From NCBI GenBank assembly GCA_027483885.1, contig JAIXTO010000245.1:21649-85648 (forward strand): a stretch of 64,000 bases of DNA. The letters are read 5' to 3'. The translations under genes were made by a program, and so were the position numbers. The notes below the pieces were generated by a model. It ran no database searches, was not told the DNA's origin, and was given only the letters and a program-made list of their open reading frames with translations. The DNA comes from Rhizobiaceae bacterium. Its GTDB lineage: Bacteria > Pseudomonadota > Alphaproteobacteria > Rhizobiales > Rhizobiaceae. Position 1 is the first letter of the stretch; each line of letters opens with the position of its first letter. Below, piece by piece: positions 8,761 through 17,271 of this stretch.

Positions 8761-9615
8761 TCAGATGGCCGTTGCCAGCCGCTCCTCGATATAGATCTGC
8801 AGCAGCTTTTGCGACACCGGGCCCGGCGCGCCGGAACCGATGGTCACGCCATCGATCGAGATAACCGGCATGACAAAGGCGGATGCCGAGGTGATGAACA
8901 CTTCAGCGGCCGCCTTTGCCTCCTCGATCGAAAACGACCGTTCCTCGACGGCAAGGCCCGCGCGGGCGGCCAGATCGAGGATTGAGCCGCGCGTAATGCC
9001 GTGGAGAAGCGCATTGGAAAGCGCCCGCGTGACGAGCACGCCGTCTTTCGTCACGATATGGGCATTGGCCGAACTTGCCTCGGTCACCAGCCCGTCCTCC
9101 ACCAGAAACACGTCGTCGGCACCCGCCTTCTTTGCTTCCATCTTGGCAAGCGTGGAATAGAGCAGCTGCACCGTCTTGATATGACGGTTCGCCCAGCGAC
9201 CGTCGGGACGGCTGACGACGGAAATGCCGGTCTTCCAGCGCGGATTGTCGAGGACCGATTTGGCCTGGGTAAACATCACGAAGGTCGGCTGCAGATCTGC
9301 GGAAAACAGAAAATCACGGTCTTCGGCACCGCGCGTCACCTGCAGGTAGATGAGCCCGTCCGTCATGCCGTTGCGGGTCAGGATTTCCCGGTGCAGCGAC
9401 AGAAGAGCCTCCTCCTCCACCGGCATGGGAATGCCGAGAGACCCGAGCGAACGCTTGAGCCGCGCCGCATGGCCGGCATAGTCGATGAGCTTGCCGCCGA
9501 TCACCGCGGTCACCTCATAGATGGCATCGGCAAACAGAAAACCGCGGTCGAACACGGAGACCTGCGCTTTGCTTTCCTCCAGCCATTCTCCGTTGAGATA
9601 GACGATGCGGGCCAT
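8761..9615 (-). CDS. Class IV aminotransferase, D-amino-acid transaminase type
   Basis: A 284-residue PLP enzyme. Seen: the N-terminal YLNGEWLEESKAQVSVFDRG with the FADAIYEV segment typical of D-alanine transaminases, the catalytic lysine in NRHIKTVQLLYSTLAK, and the PLP-phosphate region VTEASSANAHIV with the later LHGITRGSILDLA. Family members interconvert D-alanine/D-glutamate and 2-oxo acids; branched-chain aminotransferases are related but lack the FADAIYEV pattern. The start at MARIVYLNGEW is chosen by homology and a GGAGA about 10 nt upstream. It is convergent with marR and divergent from a D-2-hydroxyacid dehydrogenase. Confidence 0.88.
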   Translation of the reverse strand: MARIVYLNGEWLEESKAQVSVFDRGFLFADAIYEVTAVIGGKLIDYAGHAARLKRSLGSLGIPMPVEEEALLSLHREILTRNGMTDGLIYLQVTRGAEDRDFLFSADLQPTFVMFTQAKSVLDNPRWKTGISVVSRPDGRWANRHIKTVQLLYSTLAKMEAKKAGADDVFLVEDGLVTEASSANAHIVTKDGVLVTRALSNALLHGITRGSILDLAARAGLAVEERSFSIEEAKAAAEVFITSASAFVMPVISIDGVTIGSGAPGPVSQKLLQIYIEERLATAI

Positions 9616-9808
9616 GTGTCGGGTCTCCATGCGACAGAATTATGCGCAGCTTTATGGTCTGCCAAGGGCTGCGCGTCAAACCGCGTTTTCGGTGGGATTT
9701 GAGGCTGAACAATGGCCTTTTCCGTCTTGACGCACCGGCCCGGCTGCGCCCAAAAGATCGCACGCTTTTTGGTTCTGCTTCATTTTTTGATTTTCGGAGT
9801 TTCTGGCC

Positions 9809-10753
9809 ATGCTGCCGCCCATCGCACTCGTCACGCGCCTGAACGGCGAAGAAGAACAGGCATGGCTCGATGTGCTGCGCCGGGCCATGCCGGACGAGCG
9901 CATCCTGCCGTTTGCCGAGCTGGAACCGCAGGAGCGCAGGCTTGCCGAAATTGCCATCGTCGCCAATCCCGATCCCGCCGATGTCGCAGCCTTGCCGGGT
10001 CTCTCCTTCATCCACAGCCTCTGGGCCGGCGTCGAGCGGCTGGTAATGGAGCTTGGCGTCACGGCCCCGCCGATCGTGCGTCTCGTCGATCCGGAATTGT
10101 CGCGGGTGATGGCAGAAGCGGTGCTGGCCTGGACCTATTACCTGCAGCGCGACATGCCGGCCTATCGAAACGCCCAGGCGGACAAGACATGGGCACCGCG
10201 CGAATACCGCCATCCCGGCGATGTCGCCATCGGCCTTCTCGGGCTTGGCGCACTCGGCACGCAGAGTGCAGAGCGCCTGACGCAAGCCGGTTTTCGCGTC
10301 GAGGGCTGGAGCCGTTCGCCAAAGACGCTGGACAATGTCGTGACCCATCATGGCGAAGAGGGCCTGAAGACACTTCTCTCCTCAAGCGATATTCTGGTCT
10401 GCCTCCTGCCGCTGACGGCAGAAACGCGCGGCCTCCTCAATGCCGAGCGGCTGGCGATGATGCCGGAGGGGGCGGCCCTCATCAATTTTGCCCGTGGCGC
10501 GGTGGTGGTGGCCGACGACCTTATCGCAGCGCTCGATCGCGGCCATCTCGATCATGCGGTCCTGGATGTGTTCGAAAAAGAACCCCTCGAGACGGGCTCT
10601 CAGTTCTGGGCGCATCCGAAGGTGACGGTACTGCCGCATATTTCAGCCCCGACAACGCCGGTAACGGCGGCCCGCATCGTGGCCGTCAATATCGCGTCAT
10701 GGCGGGCAAGCGGCGCTTTGCCGAAGACGGTCGACCGCCAGCGCGGCTACTGA
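9809..10753 (+). CDS. D-isomer-specific 2-hydroxyacid dehydrogenase (glyoxylate/hydroxypyruvate reductase A-like)
   Basis: A 314-residue NAD(P)H-dependent oxidoreductase reducing a 2-oxo acid to a D-2-hydroxyacid. Seen: Rossmann motif IGLLGLGALGTQSAERLTQ with basic residues after the second strand (WSRSPK), suggesting NADPH; the substrate Arg in INFARGAVVVADDLI; the Glu in VFEKEPL; and the catalytic His in VLPHISAPT. The short N-terminal half with SLWAGVERLV resembles the GhrA branch (glyoxylate/hydroxypyruvate reductase). GGAG about 9 nt upstream supports the start. It is divergent from the D-amino-acid transaminase gene, so the pair may handle the same 2-oxo acid pool. Confidence 0.88.
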   Translation: MLPPIALVTRLNGEEEQAWLDVLRRAMPDERILPFAELEPQERRLAEIAIVANPDPADVAALPGLSFIHSLWAGVERLVMELGVTAPPIVRLVDPELSRVMAEAVLAWTYYLQRDMPAYRNAQADKTWAPREYRHPGDVAIGLLGLGALGTQSAERLTQAGFRVEGWSRSPKTLDNVVTHHGEEGLKTLLSSSDILVCLLPLTAETRGLLNAERLAMMPEGAALINFARGAVVVADDLIAALDRGHLDHAVLDVFEKEPLETGSQFWAHPKVTVLPHISAPTTPVTAARIVAVNIASWRASGALPKTVDRQRGY

Positions 10754-10764
10754 GCCTAAAATCT

Positions 10765-10785
10765 CCGGTGCCACCCGAGCACCGG
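10765..10785. terminator. Candidate bidirectional terminator hairpin
   Basis: A perfect 7-bp stem, CCGGTGC / GCACCGG, with a 7-nt loop lies 12 bp after the dehydrogenase stop and before the convergent DapA-family gene end. No long T tract follows, so intrinsic termination is plausible but unproven. Confidence 0.4.
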
Positions 10786-10923
10786 CTTCATCCCTTGCAT
10801 TCCCGACCGGTGATGCAAAGGAAAAGCCGGATGCCGACGTGCTGCGGATCAACCAGAACAGTCCGCCGGTGTGCCTCAGCCCCTCCTTGCCGACAGCGGC
10901 GGGCGCACCTTTTTCAGTCTCGG

Positions 10924-11814
10924 TCAGCGCGCCTCGCCGATACCGTAGCGGGCGAGGATGTCGCGGATCTTCTCGTCCTGAACCGGGTCGGGCAGCAGCG
11001 CCGGCTGGCGGCTGGCGCCGACGGAGGCATCCTGCAGGTAAAGCGCGCGTTTCACCATGGCGGGCGCAAAACCCAGCGCATAAAGATCGGTGCGGAAAGC
11101 GGTATAGATCGCCTGCTGGCGTTCGGCTTCTGCAATGTCGCCGCTGTTGAAGCCGGTCAGAATGCCGGCGAGCACATCCGGCAAGGCGTTGCCGAGGCCG
11201 GAAATGCAACCGGCAGCGCCGTTCTGCAGCGACCAGAGAACGAGATGATCGGGGCCTGAATAGACCTCGAAACCCGGCATATCCGCCGCCACCTGCAGAT
11301 AGGCCTCGAGCGTCTGCTGCGCGCCGCCGGAATCCTTGATGCCGGCAATATTGCCGTGGCTGGCAAGCTTGCGGGCTGTTTCCGGCTCGATATGGTTCTG
11401 CGTGCGCGCCGGAATATCATAGAGGTAGACCGGCGTCTGAACGGCATCGGCGACCGTCGAAAAATGCCGGATCAGGCCGTCCTGCGTGCAGGCGATGAAG
11501 AAGGGGGTGATGACGGCGATGCCATCGACGCCGATCCGGTCGAATTCACGCGCCAGCTTGACGGTCTCGAACGTGGCCGGCGTGCCGGCATTAACGATCA
11601 CCTTCACCTTTCCGGCAACTTCGTCCACCACCTCTTCTGTCAGATGAACCTTTTCCTCGAAGGTCAGCGCTGTAAAATCGCCATTGGTTCCCGCGCACAT
11701 GATGTTGTTGCCGGCGGCCACCTGGCGGCGCACCTGCGCGCGGGTGGCCTCGAAATTGATGGTTTCGTCCTCGTTGAAGCAGGTAACGAGCGCGACATAG
11801 GCTTGAGCGGTCAT
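10924..11814 (-). CDS. DapA-family aldolase/lyase (DHDPS / N-acetylneuraminate lyase superfamily)
   Basis: A 296-residue TIM-barrel class I aldolase family member. Seen: GTNGDFTALT (the GTTGE-like carboxylate-binding loop), the catalytic Tyr in VYLYDIPART and the Schiff-base Lys in IAGIKDSGGA. The GTNGDF variant argues against a housekeeping lysine-pathway DapA. The superfamily includes lyases for sialic acid, keto-deoxy sugar acids and related hydroxy-oxo acids. It is the last gene of a leftward ABC operon (binding protein, two permeases, double ATPase) and is next to a sialidase-like gene, so it probably cleaves or dehydrates the imported compound. Confidence 0.88.
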   Translation of the reverse strand: MTAQAYVALVTCFNEDETINFEATRAQVRRQVAAGNNIMCAGTNGDFTALTFEEKVHLTEEVVDEVAGKVKVIVNAGTPATFETVKLAREFDRIGVDGIAVITPFFIACTQDGLIRHFSTVADAVQTPVYLYDIPARTQNHIEPETARKLASHGNIAGIKDSGGAQQTLEAYLQVAADMPGFEVYSGPDHLVLWSLQNGAAGCISGLGNALPDVLAGILTGFNSGDIAEAERQQAIYTAFRTDLYALGFAPAMVKRALYLQDASVGASRQPALLPDPVQDEKIRDILARYGIGEAR

Positions 11815-11848
11815 GGCAGGGAAACTCCGTTATTAAAGAGGGCGGCCT

Positions 11849-13456
11849 TCAGGCCCGCCGGGCGCGGTGGGCCGCCTGGATATCCGGATCGGGATCGAGA
11901 CTGGCGGCGAGAAGGGCGCGTGTATACGGCTCGCGCGGCGCATCGAAGATCTGTCGCACGCCGCCGATTTCGACGATCTCGCCCTTTTGCATGACCATCA
12001 CCTGATCGGCAAAATCGCGCACGACAGGCAGATCATGGGCAATGAAGATAAAGGAAATCCCGGTGTCCTTTCGCAGGCGATCCAGCAGTTCGATGACCTG
12101 CGCCTGCACGGAAACGTCGAGCGCCGAGACGGCTTCGTCGCAGATGATCAGCCGCGGCTCCAGCGCCAGCGCCCGGGCAATGGCGATGCGCTGCCGCTGC
12201 CCACCGGAAAACTGGTGCGGGTAGCGGCGCATATGGTCGGGAGACAAGCCGACCTGCACAAGAAGCTCCGCCACCCGCTCGCGCCATTTTGCTTTCGGCA
12301 GAATATCGGGATGAATGACCCAGGCTTCGGAGACAAGCTGGAACACCGTCATGCGCGGGTTAAGCGACTGGGTGGGATCCTGGAACACCATCTGCAGATC
12401 GCGGCGCAGGCGATAAAGCTCCTTCGGCGATAGCTGGAACAGGTCCCTGCCCTTCCACAGCGCCTGACCGCTGTCGGGCTCATCGAGACGCAGGAGAACA
12501 CGCGCCAGCGTCGATTTTCCAGACCCGCTTTCGCCGACGATCGCGAGCGTCTGGCCGGCCATGAGGTCGAAGGAGACGCCCTTCAGCGCCGCGAAGGCGC
12601 CGTAGGTCTTGCGCACGTCACGCACCGACAGCAGCATCTCGCCCTTTGCCTCGTCCTCGTGCATCGCACCCTTCCCGGGGGCGGCCGCGATCAGCCGTCT
12701 GGTATAAGGGTGTTTCGGGTTCTTGTAGACCTCGCGCACGGTGCCGCTTTCCACCAGCGCGCCCTTTTCCATCACCACCACGCGGTCGGCAATCTCGGCA
12801 ACGACCCCGAGATCATGGGTGATGATCAGCACACCCATGCCGATTTCCCGCTGCAATTCCTTCAGAAGCGCCAGCACTTCTGCCTGCACCGTCACGTCGA
12901 GTGCCGTGGTCGGCTCATCGGCAATCAGCAGATCAGGCCGTAGCGCCAGCGCCATGGCGATCATCACGCGCTGGCGCTGGCCGCCGGAAAACTGGTGCGG
13001 GTACTTGTCCATCGCCGCCTGCGGATCGGGAATGCCGACGCGCCCCAGCAGGCGAAGGGCTTCCGCCTCGGCCGCGTCCTTCGACAGGCCATGGGCGGTC
13101 ATCGCCTCGCGGATCTGCCAGCCAACCGGATAGACAGGGTTGAGATGGCTCAGCGGATCCTGAAAGATCATGGCAATCCGCTTGCCGTTCACGGCGCGCC
13201 GGTCCTGCGGCTTCATGGTGAGAAGATCCACACCATCGAGAAAGATCTCGCCGGACGTGATGCGCCCGGGCGGCATGTCGATGAGGTTCATGATGGCGGC
13301 CGACGAGACGGACTTGCCGGAACCGCTCTCGCCGAGGATCGCCAGCGTTTCGCCGCGGTCGAGGTGGTAGGAGATGTTGCGAACCGCCTTGACCACGCCG
13401 GAGGCCGTATGGAACTCGACGGAGAGGTTGCGCACATCCAGGAGATGCTCAGCCAT
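11849..13456 (-). CDS. Fused double ABC ATPase (DppD-DppF type)
   Basis: A 535-residue protein with two complete ATPase domains. The first (about residues 5-260) has [39 protein letters not shown] and [11 protein letters not shown]. The second (about 275-520) has [36 protein letters not shown] and ICDEAVSALDVS. Both carry the HPYTRRL/EPYTRAL-type tails of peptide importers. Both signatures read FSGGQ rather than LSGGQ. The start codon overlaps the stop of the DppC-type permease by 8 bp. It should be able to energise the importer alone, replacing the usual DppD/DppF pair. Confidence 0.93.
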   Translation of the reverse strand: MAEHLLDVRNLSVEFHTASGVVKAVRNISYHLDRGETLAILGESGSGKSVSSAAIMNLIDMPPGRITSGEIFLDGVDLLTMKPQDRRAVNGKRIAMIFQDPLSHLNPVYPVGWQIREAMTAHGLSKDAAEAEALRLLGRVGIPDPQAAMDKYPHQFSGGQRQRVMIAMALALRPDLLIADEPTTALDVTVQAEVLALLKELQREIGMGVLIITHDLGVVAEIADRVVVMEKGALVESGTVREVYKNPKHPYTRRLIAAAPGKGAMHEDEAKGEMLLSVRDVRKTYGAFAALKGVSFDLMAGQTLAIVGESGSGKSTLARVLLRLDEPDSGQALWKGRDLFQLSPKELYRLRRDLQMVFQDPTQSLNPRMTVFQLVSEAWVIHPDILPKAKWRERVAELLVQVGLSPDHMRRYPHQFSGGQRQRIAIARALALEPRLIICDEAVSALDVSVQAQVIELLDRLRKDTGISFIFIAHDLPVVRDFADQVMVMQKGEIVEIGGVRQIFDAPREPYTRALLAASLDPDPDIQAAHRARRA

Positions 13457-14378
13457 GGGAAGGCCCCTTCATTTCCAGCCGCCAGCGCTGCACCGGATCG
13501 AGCGCGATGCGCAGCCAGTTGGACAGGAGGTTGAGCGACAGGGTGGTGAGAATGATGGCAAGGCCCGGCCAGAAGGACAGCCACCAGGCATTGGTCAGAT
13601 ACTGGCGCCCCTGCGAGATCATCAGGCCCCAGGTGATGTCAGGCGGCTGGATGCCGATGCCGAGGAAGGACAGCGCGCTTTCGGCGAGCATGACATAGGC
13701 AAAATCCAGCGTGGCAAGCGTCGTCAGCGTGGGAAAAACGATCGGCAGGATATGCCGGAAAAGGATGCGGTTGCCGGAGGCGCCCATGACGCGGGCGGCC
13801 TGCACGAACATCCGCTCACGGATTTCCAGAACTTCCGCCCGGGTGGTGCGCAGGTAGACGGGAATGCGGGTGATCGACAGCACCACCATCAGGTTGAGGA
13901 TGGAGGACCCGAGCAGATACAGCACGATGACCGCAATCAGCAGCGACGGGAAGGACATGATCACGTCGGCCAGCCGCATGATGATCTGGCTGACACGCGG
14001 CGAGGAAAAGCCGGCCAGCAGGCCGAGGAACGTGCCGCTGACGGCCGAGAGGACGACGGCACCCGCCGCCACCATCAGCGTGTTCTGGGTGGCGACGATG
14101 ATGCGGGCAAACAGCGGGCGCCCCAGCGCATCCGCGCCCATCCACCATATCCAGCCGCGCGACCAGTCGAACGGGGCAAGATTGCGCCCGCGCAGGTTCT
14201 GCTTGATCGCTTCCTCACCGAGCCACACGGGGCCGATGAGCGCAAGAACGATCATGACAAGCAGGAAGAGTGCCGCAATGAGGGCGAACTTGTCCGCCAG
14301 CAGCATGCGCCCCATGCGAACGGCAAAGGATGCTTCTTCGCGCAGCGCCGGATCTGTTTCGGTGGATGACAGGCTCAA
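13449..14378 (-). CDS. ABC transporter permease, DppC type
   Basis: A 309-residue inner-membrane permease. The TTG start is supported by GAGGAGG 7 nt upstream. Seen: an N-terminal cytoplasmic stretch and first helix, the GADALGRPLFARIIV loop typical of DppC, the EAA loop FVQAARVMGASGNRIL, the LSFLGIGIQPPDITWG segment and the end motif LLSNWLRIALDP. It lies 12 bp after the DppB-type gene and overlaps the double ATPase by 8 bp, so these genes form one operon. Confidence 0.92.
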   Translation of the reverse strand: MSLSSTETDPALREEASFAVRMGRMLLADKFALIAALFLLVMIVLALIGPVWLGEEAIKQNLRGRNLAPFDWSRGWIWWMGADALGRPLFARIIVATQNTLMVAAGAVVLSAVSGTFLGLLAGFSSPRVSQIIMRLADVIMSFPSLLIAVIVLYLLGSSILNLMVVLSITRIPVYLRTTRAEVLEIRERMFVQAARVMGASGNRILFRHILPIVFPTLTTLATLDFAYVMLAESALSFLGIGIQPPDITWGLMISQGRQYLTNAWWLSFWPGLAIILTTLSLNLLSNWLRIALDPVQRWRLEMKGPSHG

Positions 14379-14390
14379 CGGATCGCCTCC

Positions 14391-15305
14391 TCAGTGCCGG
14401 ATGCGCGGATCGAGCAATGCGTAGCAGAGGTCGATCAGCAGGTTCATGAGAAAGATGGCAAGAGCCGTGACAAGGATTGCCGCCAGCACCACGTTGAAAT
14501 CGCGCTGCAGGATGGAATCGATCATCAGTTTGCCGACGCCGGGAAAACCGAAAATCGTCTCCACGATAACAGCGCCATTGAGCAGGCTCGCGGCCTGATC
14601 GCCGATCACGGTGATGACCGGCAACATCGCATTGCGCAGGGCATGAATGAAGATGATCGGGCCGGAGCGCACCCCCTTGGCACGCGCCGTCTTGACATAG
14701 GCAGACGACAGCGCCCCGATCATCGAGCCGCGCACGACCTGCACGATAATGCCGAAGGGCCGCACAAACAGCACCGATATCGGCAGGATCCAGTGCAGCA
14801 CCGAGCCCGTGCCGGATGTGGGCAGCCAGTGCAGATTGACCGAAAAGACAACGATGGCAACGATTGCCAGCCAGAAATCCGGCACCGAGGCACCGATCAG
14901 CGACAGCATGGATGCAGTGCGATCAAAAAAGCCACCGGAGCGGAAGGCCGCCAGCGAGCCGACGACAATGGCAGCGCTGGTGACGAGGCTCATGGTGATC
15001 ACCGCAAGCCACAGCGTCCAGACGAAAGCCTCCGTCACGACATCGAGCGCCGGCCGCGCCTTGCGGTAGGATTCGCCGAGATCGCCCGTCACGACATCAC
15101 CGACATAACGGCTGAACTGGACAAGCAGCGGATCGTTGAGGCCGTGCAGTTCGCGAAACTGCTGCTTCATCTCCGCCGACGCCTCCACCGGCAGGAAGAG
15201 CGAGGCGGGATCCCCCGTCATGCGCGACAGGAAGAACACCATCACGATCAGGCCGGCCAGCGAGATCAGGCTGGCGACGGAACGCTTACGGATGAAACTG
15301 AGCAT
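14391..15305 (-). CDS. ABC transporter permease, DppB type
   Basis: A 304-residue permease starting MLSFIRKRSVASLISLAG, chosen because GGGAGG lies about 7 nt upstream; the frame extends 11 residues further without a ribosome site. Seen: the first helix, the LHGLNDPLLVQFSRYVGDV periplasmic loop with GDLGESYRKARP, the EAA loop YVKTARAKGVRSG, VETIFGFPGVGKLMI and a terminal LLDPRIRH. It pairs with the adjacent DppC-type permease. Confidence 0.92.
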   Translation of the reverse strand: MLSFIRKRSVASLISLAGLIVMVFFLSRMTGDPASLFLPVEASAEMKQQFRELHGLNDPLLVQFSRYVGDVVTGDLGESYRKARPALDVVTEAFVWTLWLAVITMSLVTSAAIVVGSLAAFRSGGFFDRTASMLSLIGASVPDFWLAIVAIVVFSVNLHWLPTSGTGSVLHWILPISVLFVRPFGIIVQVVRGSMIGALSSAYVKTARAKGVRSGPIIFIHALRNAMLPVITVIGDQAASLLNGAVIVETIFGFPGVGKLMIDSILQRDFNVVLAAILVTALAIFLMNLLIDLCYALLDPRIRH

Positions 15306-15391
15306 GAACGACCTCCCATTGCATCCGGCGGCGGGCACCCCCGCCGCCGTACGATGCCGGACGCCTCCTCGGCATCCGGCAGTCTGCTTGC

Positions 15392-16903
15392 TTACTTTAT
15401 GCCGATCTCGGAGAGCTGCAGCATGGAGTTGGTGGCAATCGTCGGCTTGAAGTCCAGCCGCTCGGAGACGCGAGCAAAACCGACCATGTGGAAGAGTAGG
15501 ACATCTGCCACCACATCGTCATGCAAGTAGCCAATCAGTTGCGACCAGAGTTTTGCACGCTCGTCTCCGACGGCCGCCGAAGCCCGCTGGATCAGGTCGT
15601 CCACCTTCGGATCGGAAAAGCCGGACTGGGTTCCCTTCGAGGCATATTTGAAGAACATCGAGAAGGACGGATCGCCCTTGGAATTGTCGTGCATGGCAGC
15701 CACCAGCTGCGGCCCGCGCCCTTCCTTGAACGGCTTGGAATAATAGGTCTCGTGTTCGGCGACCTCGACGAATTTCAGATCGATCTTGAAGCCCGCCTCC
15801 TGCAGCTGCGCCTGGATGGCTTCCATGATTTCCGTCACGTTCGGGAAATTGGCGCTGCGGGCAATGATGGTGATCGGCGTATCCACGGGAACGCCTGCAG
15901 CCTTCGCCTCCGCCAGCAGCTTCTTGGCGCCTGCGACATCATAAGGGAACTGCTTCACGCCGGGGTTCCAGCCAAGCGTTGTCGGCGGAACGATGGCGGT
16001 GGCAAGCACGGCCCCTTCAGGCACCAGCGTGCCGAGGAAGGCCTTGCGGTCAATGGCAAGGTTCAAGGCCTTGCGCACCCGCACGTCGTTCAGCGGTGCG
16101 GTGTTGTGATCGATGCGCAGATAAACGGTCTCACTGTCGAGATAGGAGAAATCCGTCTTCGGATTGGTGGCATCGAGCTGCGAGATCGAGGGCGACAGAT
16201 CCGCCTCACCGGTCTGCACCATGGCGGCACGCACCGAAGGATCGGCGCGGAACAGATAGGTTGCCTTGGTAACGGCCGGCTTTTTGCCCCAGTAGTCGTC
16301 GCGGGTTTCCAGAACGATCTGCTGGCCCGGCGTCCAGTTGGTGAGCTTGTAGGGACCGGTGCCGACGGGCTCGCGCACGAACGCCATCGGTGTGCTTTCC
16401 GGCACGATGGTCACAAGCGACATCAGCAGCGGCAGGATCGGCTGGGCCGGTTGCGTCTTGATATCGATCGTATGGTCGTCGACCACGGTGGTGCTGATCG
16501 TCATGCCGCCGAAATAGCGCTTGGATTCGCAGGTGATCTTGTCGCTCATCACCCGGTCGAAGCTATGCGCCACATCCTTGGCATCGAATGCGCTGCCGTC
16601 TGAAAATTTAACGCCCTGACGCAGATGAAAGCGCCAGTTGCCATCAGCCGTCTGCTCCCACTTTTCCGCCAGGCGCGGCATGACGCCCTTTTTGCCGCGC
16701 ACATCAAGCTCCGTCAGCGTCTCGCTGACATTTTCCATGATGATGCGGCCGATATTGGATCGGGTGGCCATGCAGGGTTCCAGCAGGTCGGCCTCTTCGG
16801 GCAGCACTATCTTGATGGGACCGGATGCCGCCATCACAGGCGACAGGGCCGTCATCAGCGCGACGCCCGCAATCAGGGCGCCAGAAATCAAGGATCTTGT
16901 CAC
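15392..16903 (-). CDS. ABC transporter substrate-binding protein, family 5
   Basis: A 503-residue periplasmic receptor. A signal peptide is visible (TRSLISGALIAGVALMTALS, cleavage probably after PVMAA). The start is GTG, because the nearby ATG on this strand runs into a stop after two codons; GGGAGGAG lies 6-8 nt upstream. Family features: EKWEQTADGNWRFHLRQGVK, DAKDVAHSFDRVM, GTGPYKLTNWTPGQQ and VRKALNLAIDRKAFL. It is the first gene of the leftward operon that ends in the DapA-family lyase. Given that neighbour and the sugar-acid genes across the promoter, its ligand may be a sugar acid or glycoside rather than a peptide; that is inference. Confidence 0.92.
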   Translation of the reverse strand: MTRSLISGALIAGVALMTALSPVMAASGPIKIVLPEEADLLEPCMATRSNIGRIIMENVSETLTELDVRGKKGVMPRLAEKWEQTADGNWRFHLRQGVKFSDGSAFDAKDVAHSFDRVMSDKITCESKRYFGGMTISTTVVDDHTIDIKTQPAQPILPLLMSLVTIVPESTPMAFVREPVGTGPYKLTNWTPGQQIVLETRDDYWGKKPAVTKATYLFRADPSVRAAMVQTGEADLSPSISQLDATNPKTDFSYLDSETVYLRIDHNTAPLNDVRVRKALNLAIDRKAFLGTLVPEGAVLATAIVPPTTLGWNPGVKQFPYDVAGAKKLLAEAKAAGVPVDTPITIIARSANFPNVTEIMEAIQAQLQEAGFKIDLKFVEVAEHETYYSKPFKEGRGPQLVAAMHDNSKGDPSFSMFFKYASKGTQSGFSDPKVDDLIQRASAAVGDERAKLWSQLIGYLHDDVVADVLLFHMVGFARVSERLDFKPTIATNSMLQLSEIGIK

Positions 16904-17159
16904 GTCATACTCCTCCCAGGTTGCGACGTATCATTACGCCTGCCACGAGCGGTGGGGCTCGATGGGCAGGTCTTTCTCATGCGGATGGCTGGTCCGGCAC
17001 ACCCCTTCGGTCGGCACCATGCGGCACCGGGCGGGGCACAAACCCCGACAACCAGGCGCCCCAATCATTCGCGCCAACCATCGAACTTTCGCATAAGTTT
17101 GTCAATTTGTTTCCAAGACCCAATCAGAAAGACTTTTTTTGAGTGGGCTTAAAATATTT

Positions 17160-17187
17160 ATTTTCAATATGTTATGGCATTGAAAAT
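17160..17187. promoter_or_regulatory. Perfect 9-bp inverted repeat, candidate operator
   Basis: ATTTTCAAT and ATTGAAAAT separated by 10 bp in the sialidase-operon promoter region. Spacing and symmetry suit a dimeric regulator. A related ATTTTTCA word occurs twice upstream of the four-carbon acid kinase. Confidence 0.45.
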
Positions 17188-17221
17188 CTCTGAAAAAGCA
17201 AGACAACGACCGCAATAAAAC

Positions 17222-17245
17222 TTGACAACTTTGAGAATTTGTCAA
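17222..17245. promoter_or_regulatory. TTGACAA-N10-TTGTCAA inverted repeat
   Basis: Perfect 7-bp arms, 10-bp spacer, ending 26 bp before the sialidase-like start codon. The left arm doubles as a good -35 hexamer (TTGACA). A repressor bound here would block that promoter. TTGTCA also occurs just upstream of the kinase-gntR operon (22335). Confidence 0.45.
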
Positions 17246-17271
17246 TTCTGACCGCACAGAGGAGAGGCTTA

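Larger units (their letters stand above)
16904..17271. promoter_or_regulatory. Divergent promoter region, AT-rich, with repeated TTGTCA elements
   Basis: A 368-bp non-coding region between the leftward ABC operon and the rightward sialidase/pdxA2/ADH operon. The right half (17090-17250) is markedly AT-rich compared with its surroundings. It holds three TTGTCAA/TTGACAA elements (17099, 17222, 17239) and a separate inverted repeat at 17160. It probably carries both promoters and binding sites for the cluster's GntR regulator. Confidence 0.55.

Noticed and set aside
6834..8864. Very long plus-strand open frame opposite the acyl-CoA ligase
   Set aside because: It is the antisense shadow of the ligase and marR genes; the translation is Arg/His-rich with no domain.
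10924..11814. Housekeeping dapA for lysine synthesis
   Set aside because: The GTNGDF loop differs from the DapA GTTGE motif and the gene closes an ABC catabolic operon.
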